Below are positions 1 to 7,687 of a DNA stretch of 64,000 nt, piece after piece. The stretch comes from Bradyrhizobium sp. CB3481 (GTDB lineage Bacteria > Pseudomonadota > Alphaproteobacteria > Rhizobiales > Xanthobacteraceae): positions 3,182,501 to 3,246,500 of the forward strand of contig NZ_CP121647.1 in NCBI RefSeq assembly GCF_029714305.1, written 5' to 3'. The notes under the pieces are model-generated. The model had not been told where the DNA came from and searched no databases. It was given only the letters and a program-made list of their open reading frames with translations. How positions within the stretch are numbered: the first letter of the stretch is position 1; every line of letters begins with the position of its first letter. The position numbers and the translations under genes were made by a program.

Positions 1-10
1 ATTAGGTAAG

Positions 11-174
11 CTTCTCATGGTGAGGAGTGCCACCGGGTCCGCGCGAAGCGCGGCCCGATGACAGGCTCCGCGCGTCTCCGGACGATGCTTCGCATCGCCG
101 GGCGAACCATGAAGCCCCGGTTGTGGCCTACATCCTTCGAGACGCCCGCTTTGCGGGCTCCTCAGGATGAGGAG
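11..174. repeat. Intergenic palindromic repeat, 'ctcatggtgagga' family (copy 1)
   Basis: The outer ends are imperfect inverted copies (ctcatggtgaggag at the left, ctcctcaggatgaggag at the right), with internal stems such as CGCGCGAAGCGCG. Related copies lie at 33389-33487 and, shortened, at 12240-12284 between groES and groEL. It has no coding capacity that I credit. Confidence 0.7.
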
Positions 175-613
175 TTAGCGCGGCCGTGACGCAGGAAACT
201 TAGCGCGCCCGACGCGTGGAAATTGTGCGCACTATTTACAAATCCGGAAATTGATGTATGTGATCGCGCGCTTCCGCGATCCATGGAAAGACGATGCTTC
301 GTTTAGACACCAACCCGTCACGTTATGCAGGCCGGCCGGTCGTCCGGCGCGGTCGTGCCATGGCGTGCGTCGTTGGCGTATGTTCGAATTACGCAGCGTT
401 CCGCCAGGAAACACCGTCAGTGTAACGCGGCAGCGGGTCTCCCTCTGCCGCCATGGCAGGGAACGATCCGCGGCAGTGCCACTCGTGGCAAGCTCGACCT
501 CATAATTGCTCCCTGCCTGCAAACCCGATCGTCCCATGTCGCGACTGACGTGGGGCACGCCGAAGATCCGGACCGGATTTCGGCGTATACTATTGCAAGT
601 GAAGGAGAATGAG
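175..613. other. Gene-poor region upstream of rtcB
   Basis: After the palindromic repeat there are only short ORFs in several frames, with no recognisable motif and no good ribosome site. I could not find a convincing sigma-54 (-24/-12) or sigma-70 promoter. The last 13 bases before 614 hold AAGGAG, the ribosome site of rtcB. Confidence 0.5.
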
Positions 614-1953
614 ATGCGATCCGACCCCTTTCAGGAGCGCGCCCGCGCCTTGGCCGTCGAGGCCGGGCTCGATCCCGATGCGAAGATCGACCGTCCTGGG
701 CAGCGGCCGATGCCGACCTGGTGCCTGTTTCGCGATGCCGCGCGCAAGGAAAAGCTGGCGCGCGATGCGGAGGCGGTTGCCGGCGACATCGCGATGAAGC
801 CGCAGGCGGCGCAATACCAGAACAGCCCGCTGAAGATCTTCGGCACGCACGAGGACGCGACGATCGCGCAGATGCGCAACTGCATGTCGGTCGGCAACGC
901 GGTTGCCGGCGTGATTTGCGCGGACGGCCATCTCGCTATGCCCAGCCGGTCGGCGGCGTGATTGCTTATGAGAAGCAGATCAGCATCTCCGGCGTCGGCT
1001 TCGACATCGGCTGCGGCAACATGGCCGTGCGGCTCGATACGCCGTTCAGCCAGATCGAGAACAATGTCGGCACCATCATCAAGGATGTGCACAGCGTGAT
1101 CTCGTTCGGCGTTGGACGCACCAACGACGAGCGTGTCGAGCATGCGCTGTTCGACGACGACGACGCATGGCGCGAATCCGACATGGGCGCCTACCGGCAG
1201 AAGGCGGTCTCGCAGCTCGGCACCGTCGGATCGGGCAACCACTATGTTGACCTCCTGCGCGACGAGGAAGGCTTCGTCTGGATCGGCGTGCATTTCGGCA
1301 GCCGCGGTCTCGGCCACACCAGCGCGACCCGCTACCTCAAGGCCGCGGGCGGCAAGGACGGCATGAACGTGCCGCCCGCCGTGATCGACGAGGACAGCGA
1401 GATCGGGCGGCGCTACATCGCGGCGATGCAGCTCGCCGGCCGCTACTCCTATGCCGGCCGCGAATGGGTGATCGAGCGCGTGCGCAAAATCATCGGCGGC
1501 GAGGTCACCGACATGGTGCACAACCACCACAATTATGCGTGGCGCGAGAACCATGGCGGCAAGGATCTGTGGGTGGTGCGCAAGGGCGCAACGCCGGCAT
1601 TTCCCGGCCAGCGCGGCTTCATCGGTGGATCGATGGGCGATGACGCTGTGATCGTCGAGGGCGTCGATAGTGAGGAGGCGAAGGCTTCGCTCTATTCGAC
1701 CGTGCACGGCGCTGGACGCTTGTTCGGCCGCAAGGAGGCCAAGCGGCGGTTCACGCGCGCCGAGATGGACGCGTGGCTGCAATCGCGAGGTGTCACGTTG
1801 ATTGGAGCCGATCTCGACGAAAGCCCGATGGCCTATCGCCGGCTGCCGGAAGTGCTGGCCGAGCACGCCGGCTCGATCCGGGTGCAGCACACGCTGCGGC
1901 CTTTCGCGGTGGCGATGGCCGGCGAGAACGAGTTCGATCCGTTCAAGGATTGA
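614..1953 (+). pseudogene. rtcB: RtcB-family RNA ligase, interrupted by a single-base frameshift
   Basis: RtcB joins RNA 2',3'-cyclic phosphate (or 3'-phosphate) ends to 5'-OH ends using GTP and Mn2+. The gene starts at ATG 614 behind AAGGAG. The first frame reads through GVICADGHL and then leaves the family; from about base 936 the next frame continues with YAQPVGGVIAYE. Adding one G beside position 935 restores DGHLGYAQPVGG and gives a protein of about 446 residues. The rest looks intact: DIGCG (metal-binding Cys, about residue 129), GSGNH (about 205), HFGSRGLGH (about 226), HNHHNY (about 302) and HGAGR, which carries the guanylated His (about 364). This is either a recent inactivating deletion or a sequencing error. 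The family call is secure; the functional state is not. Confidence 0.85.
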
Positions 1954-2216
1954 GGCTTAACTTGGTCCAATATGGGACATCCGGCCTGACCTCGCGCCGG
2001 ATGTCCCTGAAAAGGCCCAATCCCCGGAGCGTTACGGGGATAATTTCTCCAATAGTTCCAGATATTTGAAGCCGCCTTAGTTCCGCCCGCGTTTAAGCCG
2101 GATTTAACTAAAATTCGCCTTAATGACGCTCTGTGCCTCTGCGAGATGCTGCTGGGGGCCCTCGGGACGGCGGCATCAATGGGGGACTTGGTGGAATTGT
2201 TCTGGGCGTTGTGTGA

Positions 2217-3350
2217 ATGAGTAAGCGTACGCGTGCGTTCGGCCCTGCGGCCCACAACCGCAGGAAATCCTCTCGTAAAGCTATTCCCCAATATTTCCTC
2301 GGCGGTGTCGCGGTCACTGGCCTCGTGCTGGGCTGCGCCTGGACCGTCTACACCAACGTGATCGGCGCCAGCATCTATCCGTCGGTGAACGGTGCGGCGT
2401 ACGACGCGCCCGTCGCCAACAATACGACGATGATCGCCGCTCGGGCGCAGCCGGCCTTCAATGAAATATTCGCCTCGTTCGAACAGCGCCCGCTGGTGAT
2501 GCCGGCGCCGGAGAATGTCGCAAGCTCGCTGATGTTCAACGAAAGGTTCGCCGCTGCAGCGGCGCAGGGCGAGCCCTCGCGTGCGGGTGAGGCGAGGCCG
2601 GTCGAAACGACGAAACTGGCGGAAGCTTCGCCGCCGGCTGCCGCGCCAAAGGCCGTCGAGGCGCCCAAGCGCGCGGAAACGCCGAAGCCGAAGGCACCGG
2701 CGACCCAGCTCGCGCTCAATGTGCCGGCCGCGGCGCCGCAGGAGCCGGCGAAAGCATCGGGCAATCCGATCCGCGACATGGCGCAGCGCGCCAAGGCGGC
2801 GGTCATGTCGATCGGTTCGGGCGACCGGATCAACATGGTCGAGAAGCTGTGGGGCAAGCCGCAATCGAACTCGCTATTGGCCTATGCCTCGGCCGATGCC
2901 AGCGTCACCGGCAGCATCATCGATACGCGCAGCCAGAACCCGATGCTCGGCGGCTCGCCGCCCTATGATCGGCAGACGGCGGTCTACGACATTTCCGCGA
3001 AGATGGTCTATCTGCCCGACGGCACCAGGCTCGAGGCGCATTCCGGCCTCGGCTCCAGGATGGACGACGTTCGTTCCGCGCATGTGCGGATGCAGGGCGT
3101 GACGCCGCCGCACATTTATGAGCTGAAGCCGCGCGAAGCGCTGTTTCACGGTGTGCCGGCACTGCGGCTGACGCCGCTCGGCGGTCAGGACAAGATCTTC
3201 AACCGCGACGGACTGCTCGCTCACACCTACATGCTCGGGCCGAGCGGACAATCCAACGGCTGCGTCTCCTTCAAGGACTATTACGCCTTCCTCGACGCCT
3301 ACAAGAACAAGGGCATCCGTCGTCTCGCGGTGCTGGCGAAGGTCCAGTAG
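2217..3350 (+). CDS. DUF2778 (Tlde1-like) L,D-transpeptidase-fold protein, membrane-anchored
   Basis: This 377-residue protein has a basic N-terminus and one membrane segment at about residues 24-46 (YFLGGVAVTGLVLGCAWTVY), so it is probably anchored with its bulk in the periplasm. Residues 115-185 are a low-complexity Ala/Pro/Lys/Glu linker. The C-terminal 130 residues match DUF2778 and end in a catalytic-type H336...C349 motif (AHTYMLGPSGQSNGC), resembling the His/Cys pair of L,D-transpeptidases. DUF2778 includes the type VI effector Tlde1, which cleaves or exchanges peptidoglycan tetrapeptides. No type VI genes are visible here, so a housekeeping envelope role is as likely. The start has a weak ribosome site. 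Confidence 0.7.
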   Translation: MSKRTRAFGPAAHNRRKSSRKAIPQYFLGGVAVTGLVLGCAWTVYTNVIGASIYPSVNGAAYDAPVANNTTMIAARAQPAFNEIFASFEQRPLVMPAPENVASSLMFNERFAAAAAQGEPSRAGEARPVETTKLAEASPPAAAPKAVEAPKRAETPKPKAPATQLALNVPAAAPQEPAKASGNPIRDMAQRAKAAVMSIGSGDRINMVEKLWGKPQSNSLLAYASADASVTGSIIDTRSQNPMLGGSPPYDRQTAVYDISAKMVYLPDGTRLEAHSGLGSRMDDVRSAHVRMQGVTPPHIYELKPREALFHGVPALRLTPLGGQDKIFNRDGLLAHTYMLGPSGQSNGCVSFKDYYAFLDAYKNKGIRRLAVLAKVQ

Positions 3351-3369
3351 GTCGTAAAAGCGGATATTT

Positions 3370-3460
3370 CGTAGGATGGGTAGAGCGAAGCGAAACCCAT
3401 CATCGTTCCGCATGCGCGGTTGTAAGTGATGGGTTTCGCTTTCGCTCTACCCATCCTACG
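3370..3460. repeat. Palindromic repeat, 'gtaggatgggt' family
   Basis: Long inverted repeat: CGTAGGATGGGTAGAGCG at the left and its complement CGCTCTACCCATCCTACG at the right, enclosing gaaacccatca / tgatgggtttc. Relatives lie at 5073-5200, 13285-13373 and 35251-35328. Confidence 0.8.
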
Positions 3461-3553
3461 CGCAGACCTCTCTGGAACGAGCCTCGATTGTGGTTATATT
3501 GGCTGACCCAGCGTGAGTCTTTCGCGCTCGCAGCCAATCTGGCGGGAAACAAC

Positions 3554-5050
3554 ATGTGTTCCGCAATGCTCGTCGAAACTCCACCGCACATCGAGACTGA
3601 AGCCTTCGTCGATGCCGGCGCGGCCGTTGCCCGTATCGAGGAAATCTACGAGCGCAATACCCGGTTCCTTCGCGACCGGTTTGAAGCCTATGTCAATGGC
3701 GGGACGTTCGCGACGCGCGTGCGCGCCTGCTATCCGTTCGTGCGGATGACGACGGCGACCCATGCGCGGCTCGATTCGCGCCTCGCTTACGGCTTTGTCG
3801 CGGGACCGGGCGTGCACGAGACCAGTGTGACGCGCCCGGATATTTTCCGCACCTATTTCACCGAGCAGATCGAGCTGCTCGTGAAGAATCACGGCGTGCC
3901 GGTCGAGATCGGCGAGTCCAACGAGCCGATTCCGATACATTTCGCCTATCGGCGCGACATCAACATCGAGGCGGCGCTGACGATTGCCGACAGCTCGGCC
4001 TTTACGCGAACGCTGCGCGACGTGTTCGACACGCCCGACCTTGGCGCGATGGACGATGCGATCGTCGACGGCACGTTCGAGCTGCCCCCCGGCGCGCCGG
4101 AGCCGCTGTCGCTGTTTCGTGCGGCGCGGGTCGATTACTCGCTGCGCCGGCTTTATCACTACACCGGCACCGATCCCGAGCATTTCCAGAATTTCGTGAT
4201 CTTCACGAACTACCAGTTCTATGTCGATGCCTTCGTGCAATTGTGCCAGCAACGGCTCGCATCGGGCGACGTCGGCCCCGAGGCGTTCGTTGCACCCGGC
4301 AATACGATCACGCGCAATGCACGCCTTGGCGGCGGCACGACCGGGACGGCGCTCGAGCGTAGCCCGCAGATGCCTGCCTTTCATCTCGTCGAGCCCGGCT
4401 ATCGCGGCATTACCCTGATCAATATCGGCACCGGCCCGTCCAATGCGCGCAACGTCACCGACCACGTCGCCGTGTTGCGGCCGCATGCCTGGCTGATGGT
4501 GGGGCATTGCGCCGGCCTTCGGAATACGCAGCGGCTTGGCGACTACGTGCTCGCGCATGGTTACGTCCGCGAGGATCACGTGCTCGATCACGAGCTGCCG
4601 CTCTGGGTCCCGATCCCGGCGCTCGCCGAGATGCAGGTGGCGCTCGAGGAGGCGGTCGGCGAGGTGACCGGGCTGACCGGCTTCGAGCTCAAACGGGTGA
4701 TGCGCACCGGGACGGTCGCAAGCGTCGACAACAGAAATTGGGAAATCAGCGGCCCGTCGGTCATCAGGCGGTTGTCGCAATCGCGCGCTGTCGCGCTCGA
4801 CATGGAGTCCGCAGCGATCGCCGCCAACGGCTATCGCTTCCGCGTGCCCTACGGCACCTTGCTATGCGTCTCCGACAAGCCGCTGCATGGCGAGATCAAG
4901 CTCGCCGGCATGGCCAGCGAATTCTACCGCCGGCGCGTCGGTCAGCATCTGGAGATCGGCCTGAAGGCACTCGAACGGCTCAAGCATCAGGAATCCGAGC
5001 GGCTGCATTCGCGCAAGCTCAGAAGTTTTGCGGAAGTCGCATTTCAGTAG
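3554..5050 (+). CDS. amn: AMP nucleosidase
   Basis: The enzyme hydrolyses AMP to adenine and ribose 5-phosphate and so adjusts the adenylate pool in the cytoplasm. The protein has the two-part layout of the family: an N-terminal AMP nucleosidase domain (roughly residues 10-190, with TYFTEQIELL) and a C-terminal nucleoside-phosphorylase-like domain (PGYRGITLINIGTGPSNA, DMESAAIAANGYRFRVPYG, SDKPLHGEIK). The length of about 498 residues fits the family. I place the start at ATG 3554, behind GGCGGGAAAC; the frame stays open to 3488 and ATG 3566 is also possible. It sits between two palindromic repeats, so it is probably a single-gene unit. Confidence 0.9.
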   Translation: MCSAMLVETPPHIETEAFVDAGAAVARIEEIYERNTRFLRDRFEAYVNGGTFATRVRACYPFVRMTTATHARLDSRLAYGFVAGPGVHETSVTRPDIFRTYFTEQIELLVKNHGVPVEIGESNEPIPIHFAYRRDINIEAALTIADSSAFTRTLRDVFDTPDLGAMDDAIVDGTFELPPGAPEPLSLFRAARVDYSLRRLYHYTGTDPEHFQNFVIFTNYQFYVDAFVQLCQQRLASGDVGPEAFVAPGNTITRNARLGGGTTGTALERSPQMPAFHLVEPGYRGITLINIGTGPSNARNVTDHVAVLRPHAWLMVGHCAGLRNTQRLGDYVLAHGYVREDHVLDHELPLWVPIPALAEMQVALEEAVGEVTGLTGFELKRVMRTGTVASVDNRNWEISGPSVIRRLSQSRAVALDMESAAIAANGYRFRVPYGTLLCVSDKPLHGEIKLAGMASEFYRRRVGQHLEIGLKALERLKHQESERLHSRKLRSFAEVAFQ

Positions 5051-5072
5051 TGCGACCTTCAAGTGCGTAGTG

Positions 5073-5200
5073 CGTAGGGTGGGCAAAGCGGCTTGTCCGC
5101 CGTAGCTTGAAGAGCGAAGGCGGAAGCGTGCCCACCATTTGGAAGCGCGCTCGCCGATGGATGGTGGGCACGTCGCTGACGCTCCTTTGCCCACCCTACG
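5073..5200. repeat. Palindromic repeat, 'gtagggtgggcaaagcg' family
   Basis: Left end GCGTAGGGTGGGCAAAGCG, right end CTTTGCCCACCCTACG; the interior repeats gtgcccacc / ggtgggcac. Same family as 35251-35328 and related to 3370-3460 and 13285-13373. Confidence 0.75.
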
Positions 5201-5302
5201 AAGCTACGAGGTTGGTTAACGCTGTGATGGTGACGACACAGCGTCTGCGTGATCATAAAAAAATCTCGTCAGCACTCTTGCAACTGAAAGATGTTTCGTT
5301 TA

Positions 5303-5331
5303 TTGACCCGCTCCTTCGCTTTGGCCATGTG
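5303..5331 (+). promoter_or_regulatory. Weak candidate promoter for the tRNA-like tandem
   Basis: TTGACC at 5303-5308 makes a fair -35, but the hexamer 17 bases later (CATGTG, 5326-5331) is a poor -10. It lies about 70 bases upstream of the first tRNA-like sequence. Offered only as the best candidate seen. Confidence 0.2.
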
Positions 5332-5398
5332 TTCGGGCTCGTTGTGATCCCGACTGGCGCGGGCCGGTCTTCGGTTTCGTGTTCCGCCTGGTGAAGAC

Positions 5399-5470
5399 GC
5401 GATAGTAGCTCAGCGGCAGAGCGTCGGGGTGACCCGAAGGTCGCCGGTTCGATTCCGGTCTATCACACCA
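5399..5470 (+). ncRNA. tRNA-like RNA with a GNRA tetraloop in place of the anticodon loop
   Basis: The 72 bases fold as a cloverleaf. The acceptor is GCGATAG (5399-5405) with CTATCAC (5460-5466), with one C-A mismatch at pair 2-71. The D arm is GCTC-AGCGGCA-GAGC, the variable loop is five bases, and the T arm GCCGG-TTCGATT-CCGGT has a canonical T loop. An encoded ACCA follows at 5467-5470. The anticodon arm is a perfect 5-bp stem TCGGG/CCCGA (5424-5428, 5433-5437) closed by only four bases, GTGA, a GNRA tetraloop. It therefore has no readable anticodon and cannot decode. It could be a tRNA mimic, a Y-RNA-like module, a nuclease decoy or a decayed tRNA. It lies 409 bases upstream of slipin on the same strand. 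Confidence 0.65.
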
Positions 5471-5544
5471 CAAAGGATAGCTCAGTTTGGTAGAGCAGAT
5501 GAATGTGAATCATCCTGTCACGGGTTCGAATCCCGTTCCAGCGC
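5471..5544 (+). tRNA. Degenerate tRNA-His(GUG)-like sequence abutting the first
   Basis: It starts at the base after the CCA of the preceding tRNA-like sequence. The D arm is GCTC-AGTTTGGTA-GAGC. The anticodon arm GATGA-ATGTGAA-TCATC has a normal 7-base loop with anticodon GTG (His) at 5505-5507. The T arm ACGGG-TTCGAAT-CCCGT is perfect. The acceptor is broken: CAAAGGA against TCCAGCG pairs only at positions 1, 5, 6 and 7, and no CCA follows. Position 73 would be C, as in bacterial tRNA-His, but there is no G at -1. It is probably not a functional decoding tRNA. Confidence 0.55.
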
Positions 5545-5879
5545 TCCGTTTCAGCCTGATAAGCTGATACCTCTGAAGGGGACCGGACGCGCGCTTCAGT
5601 CGCAGTCCGGCCGCATTGCCGCAAGGCTTTTCGTCCGAACCTAGACACTGTGAGACCGGCTTTGCGCCGCGGTGGATACCGCTTGCGTTGATGCCGGGTG
5701 GCAACGTTTGGCCGCGCGACGCAAGTCGTGCGATCGACCGCGTGCGCCCGTCATTGCGCAAGCTTAAACCCGGCCCGCCGAGCTTCCAGGAAGCGTCGTC
5801 TGCGTCCTCACGTCCTTTGCAAAACGAAACCCGCACTTCGACCTCTTCAGGGCCGGAGCGCAAACCATGGAGGCGTGCC
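5545..5879. other. Non-coding leader between tRNA-like tandem and slipin
   Basis: I see no T-loop signature for a further full tRNA. One isolated hairpin, TCAGC-CTGATAA-GCTGA (5551-5567), has a 7-base loop identical to a tRNA-Ile(GAU) anticodon loop. The frame of slipin is open upstream through this region, but the composition does not look coding. The stretch may be the 5' leader of slipin or part of the same RNA as the tRNA-like units. Confidence 0.35.
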
Positions 5880-7031
5880 GTGACCTGGCATTTGCTGATG
5901 AAGACGCTGACGGTGAAGGATGGCGAGCGCGCGTTGCTGACGCGTAACGGCAGGCTCGAGCGCGTACTCGAACCCGGCCGTCACCTCTTGTTCGATCTGC
6001 GCCGTCAGTTGACGGCGGAGATCTTCAACGTCGTGCGCACCGAATTCCCCGCGGAGCGTTACGCGGTGCTGAAGGCCGCGCGGCCTGATCTCGCCGCCGA
6101 GCTGTTCGAGGCGGTGGAGACGAAGGCGAACGAGATCGCGATCGTCAGCCTCGACGGCCGTCCGGTGCACCTGATGACGCCCTGGCAGGCGCGCGTCTAC
6201 TGGAAGGTCGCGACCTCCATCGATGTCGAGCGCATCGATGTGAGCCGTGATCCCCGCGTGACCGAGCGCCATCTGGCGATGATCGAACGCAACCGTCCGA
6301 CCATCGTGACGGAGGCGGTGGTCGAGAACCACGAGGCTGGTCTGCTCTACGTCGAGGGCCGGCTGGTGGAGCGGCTCGCGCCCGGCCGGCACGCGTTCTG
6401 GATCGCCGGCCGCAAGATCGAGGTCAAGCGCCTCGACCTGCGTCCGCAGGCGGTCGAGATCACCGCGCAGGAAATGCTGACCAAGGATCGCATCGCGCTG
6501 CGTGTGACCCTGACGGCATTCCGCCGGATCGTCGACCCCGAGCGCGTGGTCGCTGCCGTGCCCGACGTGGATGCGTGGCTGTACCGCCTGGTGCAGTTCG
6601 CGATCCGCGAGGCGGTCGCCGGCCGCACGCTCGACGAGGTGCTGTCGGCGAAGGCGGCGCTGGATGCGGAGCTGCGCGACTATGTCCGCGACCGCGTCGC
6701 GGACAGCGGCGTGGAGGTCACGGAGCTCGGCGTGAAGGACGTGATCCTGCCCGGCGAGATCCGCGAGCTCGTCAATAAGGTGGTGGAGGCGGAGCGGGTC
6801 GCCAAGGCGAACCTGATCCGCCGTCAGGAAGAGACCGCGGCGACGCGCTCGCTTCTGAACACCGCCAAGCTGATGGAGGAGAACCCGCTGCTGCTGCGGC
6901 TCAAGGAGCTGGAGTCGCTGGAGCGGCTGGTCGAGAAGGTCGGCCGGATCGACCTGCATGCAGGCGACGGGCAGGGCCTCGACGCGCTGCTGAGCAAGCT
7001 GGTCCGCATCAAGTCGGCGGAGAACGCATGA
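5880..7031 (+). CDS. Slipin-family SPFH/Band-7 protein
   Basis: SPFH proteins form membrane-associated oligomeric scaffolds. The start is GTG 5880, set by GGAGG at 5869-5873 with a 6-base spacer; ATG 5898 is an alternative. The protein has about 383 residues. An N-terminal module (VKDGERALLTRNGRLERVL) precedes the SPFH core (about residues 130-300, with IVTEAVVENHEAGLLYVEG and LTKDRIALRVTLTAFRRI). A coiled C-terminal part follows (VVEAERVAKANLIRRQEETA). There is no clear long hydrophobic N-terminal segment. Slipins with this kind of N-terminal extension are, as far as I recall, found beside rtcB in RNA-repair operons, and here an rtcB remnant and tRNA-like sequences lie upstream. Its biochemical role is not known. 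Confidence 0.8.
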   Translation: MTWHLLMKTLTVKDGERALLTRNGRLERVLEPGRHLLFDLRRQLTAEIFNVVRTEFPAERYAVLKAARPDLAAELFEAVETKANEIAIVSLDGRPVHLMTPWQARVYWKVATSIDVERIDVSRDPRVTERHLAMIERNRPTIVTEAVVENHEAGLLYVEGRLVERLAPGRHAFWIAGRKIEVKRLDLRPQAVEITAQEMLTKDRIALRVTLTAFRRIVDPERVVAAVPDVDAWLYRLVQFAIREAVAGRTLDEVLSAKAALDAELRDYVRDRVADSGVEVTELGVKDVILPGEIRELVNKVVEAERVAKANLIRRQEETAATRSLLNTAKLMEENPLLLRLKELESLERLVEKVGRIDLHAGDGQGLDALLSKLVRIKSAENA

Positions 7032-7040
7032 CAAAACAGA

Positions 7041-7062
7041 AGGGCCGCCCATGGACGGCCCT
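7041..7062 (+). terminator. Hairpin after slipin
   Basis: AGGGCCG (7041-7047) and CGGCCCT (7056-7062) form a 7-bp stem with an 8-base loop, nine bases after the slipin stop. No T-run follows, so it may be a weak terminator or a 3'-end stabiliser. Confidence 0.4.
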
Positions 7063-7096
7063 TCGCAAGGGCATCACATGACAATAGGAGCCGGTT

Positions 7097-7687
7097 ATGG
7101 CTGAGATCTATTGGAGAGCGGACAACATTGCCACCATCGCCGGCTTCCTCTCGGCTGCCGAATGCGACGACTATATCAGGCTCGGCGAAGCGACCGGCTT
7201 CGAAGAGGCACCGATCACCACCGCGCGGGGGATGATCATGATGAAGGACGTGCGCAACAACGACCGGGTGATGATTGACGATCCAGCGCGGGCGCTGGCG
7301 CTTTATCAGCGTCTCTCGGACGATCTGGCGCCGCGCTTTCAGCGGACATGGACACCGGTGGCGTTCAACGAGCGGCTTCGGCTCTATCGCTACGATATCG
7401 GGCAGCAGTTCGATTGGCATCGTGACGGCTACTTCCAGAGGCCGAACGGCGAACGCAGCTTCTTCACGTTCATGGTCTACCTGAACGACGACTTCGACGG
7501 TGGCGCGACGTCGTTCAGCGACGATGGCTTCGGCTTCTCGACCGGCGGAATGCTGCGCATCACGCCGGCGAAAGGCATGGGGCTGCTGTTCCACCACCCG
7601 ATTCTGCATCGCGGCGATCCCGTTACGACGGGACGCAAATACGTGTTGCGAACGGACGTGATGTATCGCCGTGCGGCGGCCGCATGA
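7097..7687 (+). CDS. 2-oxoglutarate/Fe(II) oxygenase, prolyl 4-hydroxylase-like domain
   Basis: This 196-residue single-domain protein belongs to the P4Hc superfamily, which couples decarboxylation of 2-oxoglutarate to hydroxylation of a substrate. The iron triad is visible as H108 and D110 (FDWHRDGY) and H171 (PILHRGDPV). K181 lies ten residues after the distal His, where the 2-oxoglutarate carboxylate is usually bound. The jelly-roll strands run through FFTFMVYLNDDFDGGAT and MGLLFHHPILHRG. It starts 65 bases after slipin on the same strand, so it could be co-transcribed if the hairpin between them is read through. The substrate cannot be told from sequence; a protein side chain or small molecule is possible. 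Confidence 0.8.
   Translation: MAEIYWRADNIATIAGFLSAAECDDYIRLGEATGFEEAPITTARGMIMMKDVRNNDRVMIDDPARALALYQRLSDDLAPRFQRTWTPVAFNERLRLYRYDIGQQFDWHRDGYFQRPNGERSFFTFMVYLNDDFDGGATSFSDDGFGFSTGGMLRITPAKGMGLLFHHPILHRGDPVTTGRKYVLRTDVMYRRAAAA

Noticed and set aside
175..613. Sigma-54 (-24/-12) promoter for rtcB
   Set aside because: The closest match (TCGGCG...TTGCA near 580-596) has spacing one base too long and a poor -24 element.
631..1890. 419-codon minus-strand ORF over rtcB
   Set aside because: Antisense of rtcB, which has clear family motifs on the plus strand.
5219..5244. 8-bp hairpin ACGCTGTG/CACAGCGT as an amn terminator
   Set aside because: No T-run follows on the plus strand and it is 170 bases from the amn stop; A-rich sequence follows instead.
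5429..5648. Short ORFs on both strands over the tRNA-like tandem
   Set aside because: They are read from the folded RNA sequence and have no protein motifs or ribosome sites.
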